From Luteococcus sanguinis (GTDB lineage Bacteria; Actinomycetota; Actinomycetes; Propionibacteriales; Propionibacteriaceae), in contig NZ_BAAAKI010000002.1 of NCBI RefSeq assembly GCF_039527675.1, forward strand, positions 124,001 through 188,000: a DNA stretch of 64,000 nucleotides, read 5' to 3'. Below the pieces are notes generated by a model. It was given only the letters and a program-made list of their open reading frames with translations. It did not search any database and was not told where the DNA came from. This document shows, piece by piece, positions 8,125 to 17,016 of this stretch (within the stretch, counting starts at the first letter, position 1; every line of letters starts with the position of its first letter). The position numbers and the translations under genes are program-made.

Positions 8125-9344
8125 GGTTCCGACAGGGCAAGGCCGACCGGGCCGACCGCCGCGAGGAGACAGCAGGTGATCTTGCCCTGGTCGGACTGGC
8201 GAAGAGCTTCGGACGCGATCGCGTCGTCGACGACCTCAGCCTCGATGTGCCGCGCGGTTCCTTCTTCGCGCTCGTCGGCCCCTCGGGCTGCGGCAAGACG
8301 ACCACCCTGCGGATGGTCGCCGGGCTGGAGCGTCCCGACGCCGGCCAGATCGTCCTGGGCAGCCGAGACATCACCGAGCTGCGCCCCCACGAACGGCCGG
8401 TAAACACCGTCTTCCAGAGCTACGCGCTGTTCCCGCACCTGAACGTGGGCGAGAATGTGGCCTTCGGGCCGCGCCGCCGTGGCGTCGACCCCAAGGTGAT
8501 CGGTGCGCAGGTCGCCGACGCCCTGGCCATGGTCGACCTGGCCGGGTTGGAGAGTCGACGTCCCGGGCAGCTCTCAGGTGGCCAGCAGCAGCGCGTCGCC
8601 CTGGCGCGGGCTCTGGTGAACCGCCCCGAACTGCTGCTGCTGGACGAACCCTTGGGCGCCCTGGACCTCAAGCTGCGTCGCCAGATGCAGGTGGAGCTCA
8701 AGCGGATCCAGGCCGAGACCGGCATCACCTTCGTCCACGTCACCCACGACCAGGAGGAGGCGCTCAGCATGGCCGACACCGTCGCGGTGATGAACCACGG
8801 TGGGATCGAGCAGATGGGCGCACCGGCCGAGCTGTACGAGCTGCCGCGGACCGCCTTCGTCGCCAACTTCCTGGGCCAGTCAAATCTGGCCGAGGCCACG
8901 GTGGTCGGCCATGAGGGGGAGCTGGTCGAGCTGGAGCTCGCCGGTCAGCGCGTCCGTGCGCTGCGCTCCCGATCCGCCGATCCAAGCGCGCGCACCGCCC
9001 TGGTCGGCGTCCGTCCGGAGAAGGTGCGCGTGGTGGCCGAAGGCGCCCGGGTGAAGGGCAAGTCGATCACCAACCTGCTCGGGCGCGCTGTCGTCGCCGA
9101 CGTCTCCTTTCTCGGTGTGGCCACCCAATACCTGATGGACGTGCCCGGAGCCGGACGCTGGGTCGTCCACGAGCAGAACCGGGACGTCGACGCGGGCGCC
9201 CGCCCCGGCGACGTGGTGACCTTGGCTTGGGACCTGCGCCACACCTTCACGCTGCCGGGAACTGAGGACCCGCTGGCGGGCACCGAGGAGAACATCGCCC
9301 AGATCGAGCAGACGGCGGCCGCGGAGGCGGCGTCGCTGCGATGA
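8121..9344 (+). CDS. potA: Polyamine ABC transporter ATPase (PotA-like)
   Basis: The 407-residue ATP-hydrolysing subunit of the importer. It shows Walker A GPSGCGKTT at about residue 53, the Q-loop in FQSYALFPH, signature LSGGQQQR, Walker B LLLLDEPLGALD and the H-loop VTHDQEEA, followed by a C-terminal TOBE-like regulatory region of about 120 residues. The first 20 residues are an Arg/Glu-rich extension. Starts inside the potD stop (ATGA) and its own stop overlaps the potB ATG, so it is translated within a coupled potDABC operon. Confidence 0.92.
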   Translation: MRFRQGKADRADRREETAGDLALVGLAKSFGRDRVVDDLSLDVPRGSFFALVGPSGCGKTTTLRMVAGLERPDAGQIVLGSRDITELRPHERPVNTVFQSYALFPHLNVGENVAFGPRRRGVDPKVIGAQVADALAMVDLAGLESRRPGQLSGGQQQRVALARALVNRPELLLLDEPLGALDLKLRRQMQVELKRIQAETGITFVHVTHDQEEALSMADTVAVMNHGGIEQMGAPAELYELPRTAFVANFLGQSNLAEATVVGHEGELVELELAGQRVRALRSRSADPSARTALVGVRPEKVRVVAEGARVKGKSITNLLGRAVVADVSFLGVATQYLMDVPGAGRWVVHEQNRDVDAGARPGDVVTLAWDLRHTFTLPGTEDPLAGTEENIAQIEQTAAAEAASLR

Positions 9345-10198
9345 GCGCGCGTCCGAGTTCTCGGGTGTCGTGGTGGCTGCTGGTGCCGGGTGTCGCCTGG
9401 CTGGTGGTCTTCTTCGTCGCCCCCTTGGTGCAGTTGTTCACCGTGAGCCTGCAGTCCGACTACCCGGGTTACCCCGGCTACTACTACCGCGACCTCGCCT
9501 GGCACAACTACCTGGACGCGGTGCAGGCCTACCCCGCGCAGGTGGCGCGATCCTTCGGCTTCGCGGCCGCCGCGACGATCCTGTGCCTGTTGCTGGCCTT
9601 CCCGGTGGCCTACACGATGGTGTTCAAGGCCGGACGCTGGCGTGGGCTGCTGATGGTGCTGGTGGTGGCGCCCTTCTTCACCTCATTCGTGCTCCGAACA
9701 GTGGCCTGGCGCCAGATCCTGGCCGACGATGCCCCCCTGGCCCGCATGCTGTCCCAGTTGCACCTGTTGCCGGGCGGGCACCTCACCGACACCGGCTTCG
9801 CCGTCGTGATGGGCCTGACCTACAACTTCCTGCCCTTCATGCTGCTGCCCCTGTATGCGTCCTTGGAGCGGGTGGACCCGGCGCTGGTCGCGGCCGGCAG
9901 CGACCTGTATGCGACGCCGTGGCAGACCTTCCGGATGGTCACCGTCCCGCTGGCGATGCCCGGCGTCGTCGCCGGCATCCTGCTGACCTTCATCCCGGCG
10001 GCCGGGGACTACGTCAACGCCGACCTGCTGGGATCGGACCGGGGGACCTCGATGGTCGGCAATGCCATCGACGCGCAGTTCTTCCGGGTGCTCGGTGGCT
10101 ACCCGATGGCCGCAGCGCTGTCGGTGGTGCTGATGGTCTTCATCCTGGTGATGGTGCTGGCATATGTCCGGCGCTACGGCACCGAGGAGCTGATGTGA
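9341..10198 (+). CDS. potB: Polyamine ABC transporter permease (PotB-like)
   Basis: A 285-residue inner-membrane permease with about six hydrophobic helices, the first starting near residue 10 (WWLLVPGVAWLVVFFVAPLVQLF). The cytoplasmic EAA-type loop that contacts the ATPase is seen as the segment VAAGSDLYATPWQTFRMVTV. Its ATG overlaps the potA stop and its own stop overlaps the potC GTG, so the operon is fully coupled. Family assignment follows from sequence and from order D-A-B-C. Confidence 0.92.
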   Translation: MSARPSSRVSWWLLVPGVAWLVVFFVAPLVQLFTVSLQSDYPGYPGYYYRDLAWHNYLDAVQAYPAQVARSFGFAAAATILCLLLAFPVAYTMVFKAGRWRGLLMVLVVAPFFTSFVLRTVAWRQILADDAPLARMLSQLHLLPGGHLTDTGFAVVMGLTYNFLPFMLLPLYASLERVDPALVAAGSDLYATPWQTFRMVTVPLAMPGVVAGILLTFIPAAGDYVNADLLGSDRGTSMVGNAIDAQFFRVLGGYPMAAALSVVLMVFILVMVLAYVRRYGTEELM

Positions 10199-11010
10199 GC
10201 AGCGCCCTGACCGTTCGCAGGTTGTTGGCTGAGCACGCTGTCCAGATCGTCGCCGGCCTGGTGCTGGGCTACCTCTTCCTGCCGGTGCTCTACACCTTCG
10301 CCTTCTCCTTCAACAGCTACACGAAGTCGAACATCGCCTGGAGCGGGAACCCGACGCTTGAGCACTGGCGCAACCCCTGTGGGGCGCCGGGCGTGTGCTC
10401 TTCGTTGCAGACCTCGCTGGCCGTCGGCCTCACGTCGACGATGCTGGCGGTGGTGCTGGGAACCGCGATGGCACTGGTGCTGGCGCGGGGCAGGTTCCGG
10501 GGGCGGGGTCTGGTGGACCTGTTGGTGCTGTTGCCGATGGCCACGCCCGAGGTGGTGCTGGGAGCCTCGCTGCTGACGATCTTCGTCCAGGGCTTCTACC
10601 GTCTGGGCCTGCACCTCGGCTTCTGGACGATCGTCTTCTCCCACACCATGTTCTGCCTGTCCTTCGTCGTGGTGACGGTCCGGGCCCGGCTGCAATCCCT
10701 GGACCCCCGGCTGGAGGAGGCTGCCGCCGACCTCTACGCCGGGCCGCTGGACGCCTTCTGGCGAGTGACGCTGCCATCGATCCTCCCCGGTGTCGCGGCC
10801 GCGGCGCTGCTCAGCTTCGCGCTCAGCTTCGACGACGTGATCATCACCACCTTCGTCTCCGGCGAGGTCAGCACCTTCCCGACCTTCGTCTACACCGCCT
10901 ACCTGCGCGGGATCCCCGCCGAGGCAAACGTGATCGGCTCGGCCATGCTCCTGGCTGCGATCGCCTGCGTCGCCGCCGGCATGCTGCTCGGGCGGCACCG
11001 GGTCCGCTGA
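10195..11010 (+). CDS. potC: Polyamine ABC transporter permease (PotC-like)
   Basis: A 271-residue second permease that would pair with PotB in the membrane. About six hydrophobic helices are visible and the EAA loop reads LEEAAADLYAGPLDAFWRV. The start is a GTG that overlaps the potB stop (GTGA). It is the last gene of the operon: the following gene is on the other strand and ends 43 bases downstream. No clear terminator is seen between them. Confidence 0.92.
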   Translation: MSSALTVRRLLAEHAVQIVAGLVLGYLFLPVLYTFAFSFNSYTKSNIAWSGNPTLEHWRNPCGAPGVCSSLQTSLAVGLTSTMLAVVLGTAMALVLARGRFRGRGLVDLLVLLPMATPEVVLGASLLTIFVQGFYRLGLHLGFWTIVFSHTMFCLSFVVVTVRARLQSLDPRLEEAAADLYAGPLDAFWRVTLPSILPGVAAAALLSFALSFDDVIITTFVSGEVSTFPTFVYTAYLRGIPAEANVIGSAMLLAAIACVAAGMLLGRHRVR

Positions 11011-11030
11011 CCTCGCCAGTTCTGGTTGGT

Positions 11031-11063
11031 GGCGGTTCAGCGCTGGTGACGGTTCAGCGCTGG
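11031..11063. repeat. Two-copy direct repeat at the sugar-kinase stop codon
   Basis: The block GGTTCAGCGCTGGTG occurs twice, about 17 bases apart, and covers the last codons (His-Gln-Arg-stop) of the kinase on the minus strand. The second copy would encode the same ending just after the real stop. It looks like a small local duplication. Confidence 0.6.
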
Positions 11064-12577
11064 TGGCGGAGCAAGAACTGCGAGTGCGCCTCGAAGGCAT
11101 GCGCCAGGGCTGGGTAGAGCAGCCCCTGCACCTCCGCCAGCTCGCGGTAGAGCTCGACCCGTTCCGGGTCCGGTTCGCTCGTGTCACCCAGCTTGGCCAT
11201 CGCGCGAGCGGTGGCGGGAATGTCACCGACGACGCCGGTGGAGGCCATTGCCAGCACGGCCGCGCCCATGGCCGAGACCTCCTCGGTCTCACAGGCGGTC
11301 AAGGGAAGTCCCACGCAGTCGGTCATCACCTGACGCCACAGCGGGCTGCGTTGTCCGCCACCCATCACCCGGACGCTGGTCAGCGGGGTGCCGGTGTCGT
11401 TCTGCAGCCCCCGCAGGTTGCGGGCCATCTCGATGGACAGACCCTCAAGGATGGAGCGGTAGATCTCAGGGCGTCCGTGGGCCCCACCCAGCCCGACGAT
11501 CGCGCCCTTCGCGACGGGATTCCAGTAGGGCGACTGCACGGCATTCCAGTAGGGGAGCACCATGGGGCCGCCAACGCCAGCGGGTACGCCTGCGGCCGCC
11601 TCTTCGAGCGCTGGGTCGGGGGCGCCCTTCAGGGCGGGGTCGCCCAGCTCGGTGCGGAACCATCCCGCGAGGTATGAGCCTGAATTCTGCACGATCTCCA
11701 GGACGTAGTGCCCCGGAATCCCGGCCGCGTCGGTGCGGTACACGTCGCCGACCTCGTACGTGGCGCAGTGGACACCAGCGACCAGCGCGGTGCCCATGTT
11801 GAGGTAGGCCTCGTCGGGTCCGATGGCTCCGCACCCCAGGCCGGCGGCCTGACCGTCGCCGCAAGAAGCGATCAACTCGACGTCCTGCTCGAGGCCCCAG
11901 GCGCGGGTGACGTCTCGTCGGATGGGGCCCATCGACGATCCGGGGTCGACCAGTTGCGGGAGCTGGTCACGGCGCAGGCCGACCATGGCGAGCACCGAGT
12001 CGTCGAAGTCCAATCGGGCCATGTCGAACAGGCCCAGTGAGTCCGCAGCGGCTGCGGAGTCGACCCAGTGGCCGGTCATGGCGTGGGCGAGGTAGCCATG
12101 TACGCCGGTGACCCGGGCGGCGCGCGAGACGTTCTCGGGCTCATGCTCGTTCAACCAGGCGATCTTGTAGACCGATGGGGTCACGTCGGGCTGGAAACCG
12201 GTGAGGCGGTGCAGATCGCGGGTACCGATGCGCCGGGCCTGTTCGGCAGCTCGACCGTCCAGCCACAAGATGCCGGGACGCACCGGCTCCCCGTCCGCGT
12301 CGACGAGGGCGAAGGACTGGCGCTGGATGGTGGAGCACAGGGCCACGATGCGAGCGCGCTCGTTTGCACCGAGCTGTTCCACGGCCCGCCCGACGGCCGT
12401 GTTCGTGCTGGTCCACCACTCGCGCGGGTCCTGCTCGTACTTGTCGAGCCCAGGCGTGCTCATGCCCAGTTCACAGCGTCCTTCACTGAGGACATGCCCG
12501 GTGGGGTCGGCCACGATCGCCTTGGTGGCGGTGGTGCTGGAGTCGACGGCGATGACGAGGGGGTGGGTGCTCTGCAT
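11054..12577 (-). CDS. FGGY-family carbohydrate kinase (xylulokinase-like)
   Basis: A 507-residue ATP-dependent sugar or polyol kinase of the FGGY family. Domain I begins with the phosphate-binding VIAVDSSTTATKAIV; the segment STIQRQSFALVDADG and the WLDGRA motif follow; domain II has NMGTALVAG and the FGGY C-terminal signature region around VRVMGGGQRSPLWRQVMTD. The closest named relatives I can suggest are xylulokinases, but the substrate cannot be read from sequence and no sugar isomerase is adjacent. The ATG start follows a TAGGGT box by 6 bases, so a leaderless transcript is likely. It is convergent with the pot operon. Confidence 0.82.
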   Translation of the reverse strand: MQSTHPLVIAVDSSTTATKAIVADPTGHVLSEGRCELGMSTPGLDKYEQDPREWWTSTNTAVGRAVEQLGANERARIVALCSTIQRQSFALVDADGEPVRPGILWLDGRAAEQARRIGTRDLHRLTGFQPDVTPSVYKIAWLNEHEPENVSRAARVTGVHGYLAHAMTGHWVDSAAAADSLGLFDMARLDFDDSVLAMVGLRRDQLPQLVDPGSSMGPIRRDVTRAWGLEQDVELIASCGDGQAAGLGCGAIGPDEAYLNMGTALVAGVHCATYEVGDVYRTDAAGIPGHYVLEIVQNSGSYLAGWFRTELGDPALKGAPDPALEEAAAGVPAGVGGPMVLPYWNAVQSPYWNPVAKGAIVGLGGAHGRPEIYRSILEGLSIEMARNLRGLQNDTGTPLTSVRVMGGGQRSPLWRQVMTDCVGLPLTACETEEVSAMGAAVLAMASTGVVGDIPATARAMAKLGDTSEPDPERVELYRELAEVQGLLYPALAHAFEAHSQFLLRHQR

Positions 12578-12583
12578 GGCCTC

Positions 12584-12589
12584 ACCCTA
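12584..12589 (-). promoter_or_regulatory. -10 box of a leaderless promoter for the FGGY kinase
   Basis: On the minus strand TAGGGT is followed by 6 bases and the ATG at 12577. The spacing matches the other leaderless starts in the window. No ribosome site fits between them. Confidence 0.5.
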
Positions 12590-12710
12590 GGAGCCCCGAC
12601 GACGTGAGCGACAGGGGATTGGGTGCCCCTTCGGTATCCTTGGTGCGTTGCGCCCCCAGGGCGCCATCCGACGTGCCGTTTCCGGCGCCCGACGACGTGA
12701 GGACCCAAGC

Positions 12711-14321
12711 GTGTTCGACACCCTGCAGGACCGGCTCCAGGCGACCTTCAAGGGTCTGCGTGGCAAGGGGCGACTGTCCGAGGCCGACATCGACGCGACC
12801 GCCCGGGAGATCCGGATCGCACTGCTCGAGGCTGACGTCAACCTCGCGGTCGTCAAGGAGTTCGTCGCGAACCTCAAGGAGCGGTGCCGCTCCGAGGAGG
12901 TCAGCCAGGCCCTCAACCCGACCCAGCAGATCATCAAGATCGTCAACGAGGAACTTGTCAACATCCTCGGTGGCGAGACCCGCACCATCCGCTTCGCCAA
13001 GAACCCGCCGACCGTCATCATGCTGGCCGGCCTCCAGGGCGCCGGCAAGACGACACTGGCCGGCAAGCTGGCCCGCTGGCTCAAGTCCGAGGGACACTCG
13101 CCGCTGCTGGTCGCCGCCGACCTCCAACGCCCCAATGCCGTCAACCAGCTGCAGATCGTGGGACAGCGCGCCGGCGTGCACGTCTTCGCCCCCGAGCCCG
13201 GCAACGGAATCGGCGACCCGATCCAGGTTGCCCGCACCTCGATCCTCGAGGCCCAGCGCAAGCTCTACGACGTCGTCATCGTCGACACCGCCGGCCGTCT
13301 GGGCATCGACGCAGAGCTGATGCAGCAGGCCGCCGACATCAAGGCCGCCGTCACCCCCGACGAGACGCTCTTCGTCGTCGACGCGATGATCGGCCAGGAC
13401 GCGGTGAACACCGCGCTGGCCTTCGAGGACGGCGTCGGTTTCGACGGTGTCGTGCTCACCAAGCTCGACGGCGACGCCCGCGGCGGTGCCGCCCTGTCGA
13501 TCGCGCGGGTGATCGGCAAGCCGATCATGTTCGCCTCCAACGGCGAGGGCCTGGGCGACTTCGACGTCTTCCACCCCGACCGGATGGCCAGCCGCATCCT
13601 CGACCTGGGCGACATGCTCACCCTGATCGAGCAGGCCGAGAAGCACTTCGACGCCGAGCAGTCGCGCGTCGCCGCAGAGAAACTGATGGGGGGCAAGGGC
13701 GAGTTCGGCCTGGGCGACTTCCTGCTGCAGATGCAGCAGATGCGCAAGATGGGCCCGATGAGCAAGATCTTCGGGATGCTGCCGGGCATGGGCCAGATGA
13801 AGGACCAGCTCGCCAACATCGACGAGAAGGAGGTCGACCGCATCGAGGCGATCATCTACTCGATGACGCCGGCCGAGCGCGACGACGTCTCCATCCTCAA
13901 CGGATCCCGCCGGGCGCGTATCGCCAAGGGCGCCGGTGTGACCGTTCAGGACGTGAACCAGCTGGTCAACCGCTTCGTCGAGGCTCGCAAGATGATGAAG
14001 CAGATGGCCGGGATGATGGGCGGCGGCGGCATGCCCGGAATGGGTGGCATGCCCGGCATGGGTGGCGGACGCAAGGCCAAGGCCCCCCAAACGAAGAAGG
14101 GCAAGAAGGGCCAGCAGAAGGTCTCCGGTAACCCGGCGAAGCGCGCCGCGGCCCTGACCGGTGGCCAGGACGAGGCCCAGGCCGTCGACCCCGGGGCGGC
14201 CTTCGGCATGGGCAATGGCGCGCAGTCCGAGGCCGAGTTGCAGCAGGCGATGGCCGACTTCCAGCTTCCGCCCGAGATGCAGCGGATGTTCAACCAGCAG
14301 GGGAAGGGCCCGCTGGGCTGA
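12711..14321 (+). CDS. ffh: Signal recognition particle GTPase Ffh
   Basis: The 536-residue protein of SRP that binds 4.5S RNA and signal sequences emerging from ribosomes. N-domain is followed by the GTPase with P-loop GLQGAGKTT at about residue 107, DTAGRLGID, and TKLDGDARGG; the C-terminal M domain is rich in Met, with a GMPGMGGMPGMGGG run and a Lys/Ala/Gln tail. Start is GTG 12711 (VFDTLQDRL), with GAGGA about 8 bases upstream; the in-frame upstream extension lacks family similarity. Works with FtsY encoded at 1.5 kb. Confidence 0.96.
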   Translation: MFDTLQDRLQATFKGLRGKGRLSEADIDATAREIRIALLEADVNLAVVKEFVANLKERCRSEEVSQALNPTQQIIKIVNEELVNILGGETRTIRFAKNPPTVIMLAGLQGAGKTTLAGKLARWLKSEGHSPLLVAADLQRPNAVNQLQIVGQRAGVHVFAPEPGNGIGDPIQVARTSILEAQRKLYDVVIVDTAGRLGIDAELMQQAADIKAAVTPDETLFVVDAMIGQDAVNTALAFEDGVGFDGVVLTKLDGDARGGAALSIARVIGKPIMFASNGEGLGDFDVFHPDRMASRILDLGDMLTLIEQAEKHFDAEQSRVAAEKLMGGKGEFGLGDFLLQMQQMRKMGPMSKIFGMLPGMGQMKDQLANIDEKEVDRIEAIIYSMTPAERDDVSILNGSRRARIAKGAGVTVQDVNQLVNRFVEARKMMKQMAGMMGGGGMPGMGGMPGMGGGRKAKAPQTKKGKKGQQKVSGNPAKRAAALTGGQDEAQAVDPGAAFGMGNGAQSEAELQQAMADFQLPPEMQRMFNQQGKGPLG

Positions 14322-14345
14322 CACCTGCGCGGTAGGGCCTTTCCC
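14296..14345 (+). terminator. Possible terminator at the end of ffh
   Basis: AGGGGAAGG near the ffh stop can pair with CCTTTCCCT about 30 bases downstream to give an imperfect 9-bp stem. The loop is long and there is no T tract, so this is a weak call. Confidence 0.3.
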
Positions 14346-14382
14346 TGTTCCAAACCGGCTGCGGCTTGGGCAGGATGGGGCC

Positions 14383-15573
14383 ATGACCCACTCCCACGAC
14401 GAACTCGCGCAGCATTTCGTCCACACCCACTCCCACGACGGGCACACCCACACGCACGTGGGGGAGCGGGTCGTCCCCGACGGTCCCGAGGTGGCACTGC
14501 ACCTGGCCGGGGTCGTGCTGCCCGACGGCGAGTACCGCGACCTGTGGGTGCGTGACGGCATCATCGACTTCGAGCCCGTGCCGGGCGCGGTGACCGTCGC
14601 GGAGAAGGTCTGGATCATGCCGGGTCTGGTCGACGCCCACTGCCACGTCGGGCTGGACCAGAACGGTGCCGTGCCCGACGACGTCGCCGAGCAGCAGGCC
14701 ATCGACGACCGGGACGCGGGGACGCTGCTGGTCCGCGACGCCGGTTCGCCCGCCGACACCCGCTGGATCGACGACCGGGACGACCTGCCCAGAATCATCC
14801 GCGCGGGGCGCCACATCGCCCGTCCCAAGCGTTACCTGCGCAACTACGCCGACGAGGTGGAGCCCGAGGACCTCGTCGCCACCGTCCGCAAGCAGGCCCG
14901 TGCCGGAGACGGCTGGGTGAAGCTGGTCGGCGACTGGATCGACCGCACCGAGGGCGACCTGGCGCCGCTGTGGCCGGCCGACGTGGCGGCCGAAGCCATC
15001 GCCGCCGCGCACGAGGAGGGGGCCAGGGTCACGGCGCACTGTTTCGGTGAGGACTCCGCCGCAGAACTCGTCGCGGCAGGCATCGACGGTATTGAGCACG
15101 GCACCGGGTTGACCGACGACGTCATCGCCCAGATGGCGGAGCGGCAGGTCTCGCTGGTGCCGACCATGGTGAACCTGGAGAACTTCCCCGAGATCGCCGC
15201 CAGCGCACAGGAGAAGTTCCCGCGCTACGCAGCGCACATGCGCGAGCTCTACGCCAGGCGACTCGACACGCTCCGGACGGCGCGAGAGGCGGGCGTCCCG
15301 ATCTTCGCCGGGACCGACGCCGGCGGCGTGATGCCGCACGGCATCCTTGGCGAGGAGGTCGAGCAACTGGGCGCGATCGGTGATGCCGACTTCGCTTTGG
15401 GCGCCGCATCCTGGCGGGCCCGGGAATGGTTGGGTCAGCCGGGCATCGAGCAGGGGGCCCCGGCTGACCTGGTCGTCTTCGCGGACGACCCGCGAGTCCA
15501 CCTCGGGATCGCACGCCACCCGCTGCTGGTGGTGCTGCGCGGACGGATCGTCGTCCCGGCGCCAACCAACTGA
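14383..15573 (+). CDS. Amidohydrolase-family metalloenzyme with a His-rich N-terminus
   Basis: A 396-residue cytoplasmic enzyme of the amidohydrolase superfamily (imidazolonepropionase/prolidase-like branch). The metal-site motifs are in the expected order: GLVDAHCHVG (first beta strand His-x-His), GWVKLVGD (possible carboxylated Lys), VTAHCFG, IEHGTGL and the late Asp in FAGTDAGG. The first 25 residues are unusual, with repeated His (THSHDE, HTHSHDGHTHTH), which could bind zinc or nickel. Start is the ATG at 14383; CAGGAT lies 6 bases before it, so it may be leaderless. Substrate is unknown: hydrolysis of a C-N bond in an amide or dipeptide is the family expectation. The Mn transporter gene mntH is convergent and adjacent. 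Confidence 0.8.
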   Translation: MTHSHDELAQHFVHTHSHDGHTHTHVGERVVPDGPEVALHLAGVVLPDGEYRDLWVRDGIIDFEPVPGAVTVAEKVWIMPGLVDAHCHVGLDQNGAVPDDVAEQQAIDDRDAGTLLVRDAGSPADTRWIDDRDDLPRIIRAGRHIARPKRYLRNYADEVEPEDLVATVRKQARAGDGWVKLVGDWIDRTEGDLAPLWPADVAAEAIAAAHEEGARVTAHCFGEDSAAELVAAGIDGIEHGTGLTDDVIAQMAERQVSLVPTMVNLENFPEIAASAQEKFPRYAAHMRELYARRLDTLRTAREAGVPIFAGTDAGGVMPHGILGEEVEQLGAIGDADFALGAASWRAREWLGQPGIEQGAPADLVVFADDPRVHLGIARHPLLVVLRGRIVVPAPTN

Positions 15574-15582
15574 AGGGTCGGC

Positions 15583-16809
15583 TCAGCTGACGGCGAGCCA
15601 GACGAGCACCAGGTTGAGCCCGACGATCGCCGCGACCACCGACCAGGCGACCAGCCTCACCCACCACGAGTTGGCGTAGCGGCCCATCGTCCGTCTCGAG
15701 CTGGTCAGGTGTACCAGCGGGACGAGGGCGAAGGCGATGCCGAAGCTGAGCAGCAACTGGCTGGTCACCAACAGTTGCGAGGGGTGGACCCCGAGGGCCA
15801 GGAGCACCACGGCGGGGACGATCGTGATCCCGCGACGGACGTGGTGTGACATCGACCAGGGCCACAGGTCGCGCATGATGCGTGCGCCAGCGTGCGTGCC
15901 CACCAACGCGGACCCGATGCCCGAGACCAGCAGTCCTGCTCCGAAGATCGTCGCCGGGGCCACGCCCACCCGTGACTTGATCGCGGCGTAGGCCGACTCG
16001 ATCGAGTCGGTGGCGTCGAGGCCCTGCAGCGTGGAGGCCGCGAACAGGACCATCGAGATGTTGACCGTGCCCGCCACCAGCAGCGCGAGAAGGACGTCGA
16101 CGCGCTGCGCCGCGAGCAGACGTCCGATCCCGTGGTCACGGCCGCCGGAGGGACGGTGCCGGTCGGCGGCCAGGGTCGAGTGCAGGTAGATCGCGTGCGG
16201 CATCACGGTGGCGCCCAACATCGCAGCCGCCAGCGCGATCGAATCTGTACCGCGGAAGCGGGGGAGCACTCCGGCCAGGGCCTGCGCCGGGTCGGGCGGT
16301 GACCAGATCATGCCGGCCATGAAGCCGATGGTGACCAGCGCGAGGAAGGCGCTGATCACCATCTCGAAGACGCGTTCACCGCCCGTCCGCAGTGCATCGA
16401 GCAGGACGAGCGTGACCACGCCAACGATCAGGCCGCCCAGCCACAGCGGGATGCCGAACAGCAGGTGCAGGCCCAGGGCGCCCCCGATCACCTCGGCGAC
16501 GTCGGTTGCCACGGCCATCACCAGGGCCTGCACCGCGTAACCGACGCGGGCGACGCGTCCGCGCTTGTTCTCGAGGTGCTCGCCGACCAGCGACGACAGC
16601 GAACGCCCCGTCACCACGCCCAGCTTGGCGGAGAGGTACTGCACCAACACGGCCATGGCGCTCGAGACCACGAGCACCCAGACCAGGAGGTATCCGTAGC
16701 GTGAGCCCGCAGTGAGGTTCGCGGCGACATTGCCGGGGTCGACGTAGGCGACCGACGCCACGAAGGCAGGACCGAGCAGCCCCAGGAGCCCTCGGTCGCC
16801 ACGTCGCAT
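15583..16809 (-). CDS. mntH: Nramp-family divalent metal (Mn2+) transporter MntH
   Basis: A 408-residue proton-coupled importer of Mn2+ (and Fe2+). It carries the TM1 metal-site motif DPGNVAANLTAGS and the TM6 motif MPHAIYLHS, with about eleven hydrophobic helices. The start at ATG 16809 is preceded on the minus strand by TAGGTT plus 7 bases, a leaderless arrangement; the in-frame upstream extension to 16947 is Arg-rich and not family-like. The gene is divergent from rpsP and ends 9 bases from the amidohydrolase stop. Confidence 0.92.
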   Translation of the reverse strand: MRRGDRGLLGLLGPAFVASVAYVDPGNVAANLTAGSRYGYLLVWVLVVSSAMAVLVQYLSAKLGVVTGRSLSSLVGEHLENKRGRVARVGYAVQALVMAVATDVAEVIGGALGLHLLFGIPLWLGGLIVGVVTLVLLDALRTGGERVFEMVISAFLALVTIGFMAGMIWSPPDPAQALAGVLPRFRGTDSIALAAAMLGATVMPHAIYLHSTLAADRHRPSGGRDHGIGRLLAAQRVDVLLALLVAGTVNISMVLFAASTLQGLDATDSIESAYAAIKSRVGVAPATIFGAGLLVSGIGSALVGTHAGARIMRDLWPWSMSHHVRRGITIVPAVVLLALGVHPSQLLVTSQLLLSFGIAFALVPLVHLTSSRRTMGRYANSWWVRLVAWSVVAAIVGLNLVLVWLAVS

Positions 16810-16816
16810 GCGCCAT

Positions 16817-16822
16817 AACCTA
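16817..16822 (-). promoter_or_regulatory. -10 box of a leaderless mntH promoter
   Basis: Minus-strand TAGGTT is followed by exactly 7 bases and the ATG at 16809. I see no MntR or DtxR-type palindrome that I could defend. Confidence 0.5.
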
Positions 16823-16862
16823 GTGCCGCTGGTTCGGTTGGTGCGCCACCGCCGTCTTCTGG

Positions 16863-17016
16863 CACAATGGTCGGTGCATCTGTGTCGTCGGCGCCCTCTA
16901 AACCCGGCGGCAAGGTCCATCCGGCGCTCGTGTCCCATGCCCCACATGGTTCCCGGGAGCTACCCGCCTGGTACCAGGGCCGTTCCTGGACCATTCCAAA
17001 CAGGAGAACCACACAC
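16863..17016 (+). promoter_or_regulatory. rpsP promoter candidate and long leader
   Basis: CACAAT at 16863-16868 may be a -10 box, giving a leader of about 140 bases before the GTG at 17017. The leader holds a 12-base palindrome CCTGGTACCAGG (16967-16978), which can also pair with a second CCTGG (16985-16989), and the ribosome site AGGAGA. Ribosomal-protein leaders of this length are often regulatory, but no specific signal is proven. Confidence 0.35.

Noticed and set aside
12597..12700. Repeat CCGACGACGTGAG (two copies around the ffh promoter) as a regulator site.
   Set aside because: The bases are common in this GC-rich genome and there is no symmetry or further copy to support it.
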